Below are positions 6,885-8,007 of a stretch of DNA of 8,007 nt, piece after piece. The first letter of the stretch is position 1. The number at the start of each line of letters is the position of its first letter. A program made the position numbers and the translations under genes. The DNA is from an uncultured Eubacterium sp. Its GTDB lineage: Bacteria > Bacillota > Clostridia > Lachnospirales > Lachnospiraceae. The notes beneath the pieces were generated by a model, which searched no databases, was not told the DNA's origin, and worked only from the letters and a program-made list of their open reading frames with translations. The stretch spans positions 1 through 8,007 of the forward strand of contig CANPET010000067.1 of assembly GCA_947573465.1 (NCBI GenBank), given 5' to 3'.

Positions 6885-7730
6885 ATGAATTTAGATGATT
6901 ACAAATTAGTATGGGCGGATGATTTTGAATATGAAGGACAACCTGATTCCGAAAAATGGAGCTATGAAGTAGGAAACTTTCAGTGGCCAAACAAAGAATT
7001 ACAGGCTTATACAGACAAACCCGGTAATGTATTTGTAAAAGATGGAAAACTGACGATTCGTTCTGTTAAGGAACAGGATGGCGAGCGTGAATATACCTCC
7101 GCCAAAATTAACACCAGAGGAAAAGCCTGCTGGCAGTATGGATATTTTGAAATCAGAGCAAAGTTTCCAGGCGGAACCGGTTCCTGGCCTGCTATTTGGA
7201 TGATGCCATATAAAGAAAAACCGCCAATTCCTGACTGGGTTCCAAGACGGGAAGACGGCCGTCCTGATTTTGATAATTTCACAAAAGAGGACTGGGAAAG
7301 ATTTCCTAAAACTCCCCCTGAAGACCGCTGGCCTGAATGTGGAGAAATAGATATTGTAGAACATATTGGACGCAGACCAAACCTTCTGCTGTTCAGTCTG
7401 CATTCCGGAATGTTCAATCACAGAATGAGCGAGCCAAATCCATTTTCAAATCACAAACTATACGATTACAATCCTCCAGAAGATTTTCATACATATGGTA
7501 TGGAATGGACACCGGATTATTTTGAATTTTTTGTTGATGGAGAAAGTCAGTTTAAATATGAAAGACCAGATGTTCCAAAAGACCAGATGCATCATGCCTG
7601 GCCATTTGACAAACCATACTACCTGATTATGAACACCGCTGTAGGTGGTGGACTTGGTGGACCGGTAGATGACAGCCATTTGCCATATATTTTCGAGATT
7701 GAATACGTTCATGTATACCAGAAGAAATAA
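6885..7730 (+). CDS. Glycoside hydrolase family 16 (laminarinase-like beta-glucanase), no signal peptide
   Basis: Retaining endo-beta-glucanase fold of 281 residues, most like bacterial laminarinases acting on beta-1,3 or mixed-linkage glucans. The active-site strand is ECGEIDIVEH (151-160): E154 nucleophile, D156 assisting, E159 acid/base (ExDxxE). Other family landmarks are the N-terminal LVWADDFEYEG (8-18), NKELQAYTD (36-44), GYFEIRAKFP..GSWPAIWMMP (86-108), FHTYGMEWTPDYFEFFVDG (201-219) and the closing IEYVHVYQ (272-279). Between W105 and E154 lies a charged, proline-rich insertion (about 109-148) longer than I expect for the family. No signal peptide, carbohydrate-binding module or anchor is present, so the product appears cytoplasmic, unusual for an endo-acting enzyme. 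ATG at 6885 follows GGAG by six bases; a TTG four codons upstream overlaps that site and is rejected. It is a single-gene unit divergent from the radical SAM gene, followed directly by a 143-bp inverted-repeat element. Confidence 0.93.
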   Translation: MNLDDYKLVWADDFEYEGQPDSEKWSYEVGNFQWPNKELQAYTDKPGNVFVKDGKLTIRSVKEQDGEREYTSAKINTRGKACWQYGYFEIRAKFPGGTGSWPAIWMMPYKEKPPIPDWVPRREDGRPDFDNFTKEDWERFPKTPPEDRWPECGEIDIVEHIGRRPNLLLFSLHSGMFNHRMSEPNPFSNHKLYDYNPPEDFHTYGMEWTPDYFEFFVDGESQFKYERPDVPKDQMHHAWPFDKPYYLIMNTAVGGGLGGPVDDSHLPYIFEIEYVHVYQKK

Positions 7731-7731
7731 A

Positions 7732-7874
7732 GTAACTATTCAGCCGGCAACTCGAAAATCCTTTGAATTTCCTTCGCTATGGTTGTTCACCATATGATAC
7801 AGAATAAATAGTTCAAATTTTCTGCAAGCAGTTATTTGTTATATTTATTCTATATCGCATGGCTGAATAGTTAC
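7732..7874. repeat. 143-bp inverted-repeat element: MITE-like repeat or structured RNA
   Basis: The ends are a perfect 14-base inverted repeat, GTAACTATTCAGCC (7732-7745) and GGCTGAATAGTTAC (7861-7874). Inside are three hairpins in series: 7754-7771 (imperfect, GAAA/TTTC); 7778-7794 (TATGGT/ACCATA, five-base loop); and 7796-7856, a long rod with GATA/TATC, a one-base mismatch, the perfect 10-pair AGAATAAATA/TATTTATTCT, then CAAAT/ATTTG. There is no open frame of note. It starts two bases after the glycoside hydrolase stop. A TA dinucleotide lies within each end (7733-7734 and 7872-7873), compatible with a TA-duplicating non-autonomous transposon, though in a perfect repeat this is automatic. 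As RNA it would be a multibranched fold closed by 14 pairs and might protect the 3' end of the hydrolase mRNA. Confidence 0.6.
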
Positions 7875-7890
7875 AAATTTATTTTATTAC

Positions 7891-7919
7891 TTGACAAATA
7901 CCAGATGTTGGTTTAAAAT
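7891..7919 (+). promoter_or_regulatory. Promoter of the tRNA-Phe gene
   Basis: Consensus TTGACA (7891-7896), a 17-base spacer, then TAAAAT (7914-7919, 5/6). Predicted start is near 7926, about 27 bases before the mature tRNA. The strength suits a stable-RNA gene. The short 5' leader can fold GATAC/GTATC (7936-7940 with 7944-7948) just ahead of the expected RNase P cut at 7952/7953. Confidence 0.78.
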
Positions 7920-7952
7920 CATCAATGCGGTAGATGATACGAGGTATCGCAA

Positions 7953-8007
<55 letters not shown>

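Noticed and set aside
6999..7421. Two long minus-strand open frames of about 136-140 codons opposite the glycoside hydrolase.
   Set aside because: They lie wholly within a gene with clear family motifs and an intact active site, show no recognisable domains and lack convincing ribosome-binding sites.
7732..7890. Inverted repeat as an ordinary Rho-independent terminator of the glycoside hydrolase.
   Set aside because: The 14-bp arms are separated by 115 bases, the stem is not GC-rich and the following tract is mixed A/T rather than a T run. A stabilising or weak terminating role remains possible.

Overview
This is an AT-rich window with strong GGAGG-type ribosome-binding sites. Its gene content points to a low-GC anaerobic Firmicute of the Clostridia, most likely Lachnospiraceae (Clostridium cluster XIVa): a B12-type radical SAM protein with a DUF4080-like tail, a VanW/G5-like wall protein, and a HypE-like AIR-synthase paralogue beside an Lrp regulator and a class I aminotransferase. 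The genus cannot be fixed from the sequence alone.

Layout. From 6716 down to base 1 all genes lie on the minus strand and are tightly packed. In transcription order they are: a radical SAM protein (6716-4998); a DnaQ-like 3'-5' exonuclease 28 bp later (4969-4256); a 33-codon single-span membrane peptide (4174-4073); a secreted VanW-domain protein (4010-2574); an AIR-synthase/HypE-like protein (2557-1577); an Lrp/AsnC regulator (1580-1104); and a PLP aminotransferase that runs off the left edge (1104 to <1). The last three are translationally coupled, with ATGA and TAATG overlaps. A possible promoter overlapped by a perfect 9-bp-arm palindrome (4218-4236) separates the radical SAM/exonuclease pair from the downstream five genes.

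On the plus strand, divergent from the radical SAM gene, is a family 16 glycoside hydrolase (6885-7730) with an intact EIDIVE active site and no signal peptide. Immediately after its stop lies a 143-bp element (7732-7874) closed by a perfect 14-bp inverted repeat and holding three further hairpins. It could be a MITE-like repeat or a structured RNA. A well-formed promoter (TTGACA-17-TAAAAT) then drives a tRNA-Phe (GAA) cut by the right edge.

How the genes work together. The AIR-synthase-like/Lrp/aminotransferase trio looks like one functional unit in which amino-acid status, sensed by the Lrp protein, is tied to a transaminase and an uncharacterised ATP-using PurM-fold enzyme. The membrane peptide and VanW protein share its likely transcript but act at the envelope. 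Most of the window is ordinary chromosome. The items most worth following are the 143-bp element, the overlooked membrane peptide with its operator-like palindrome, and the divergent HypE-like protein.
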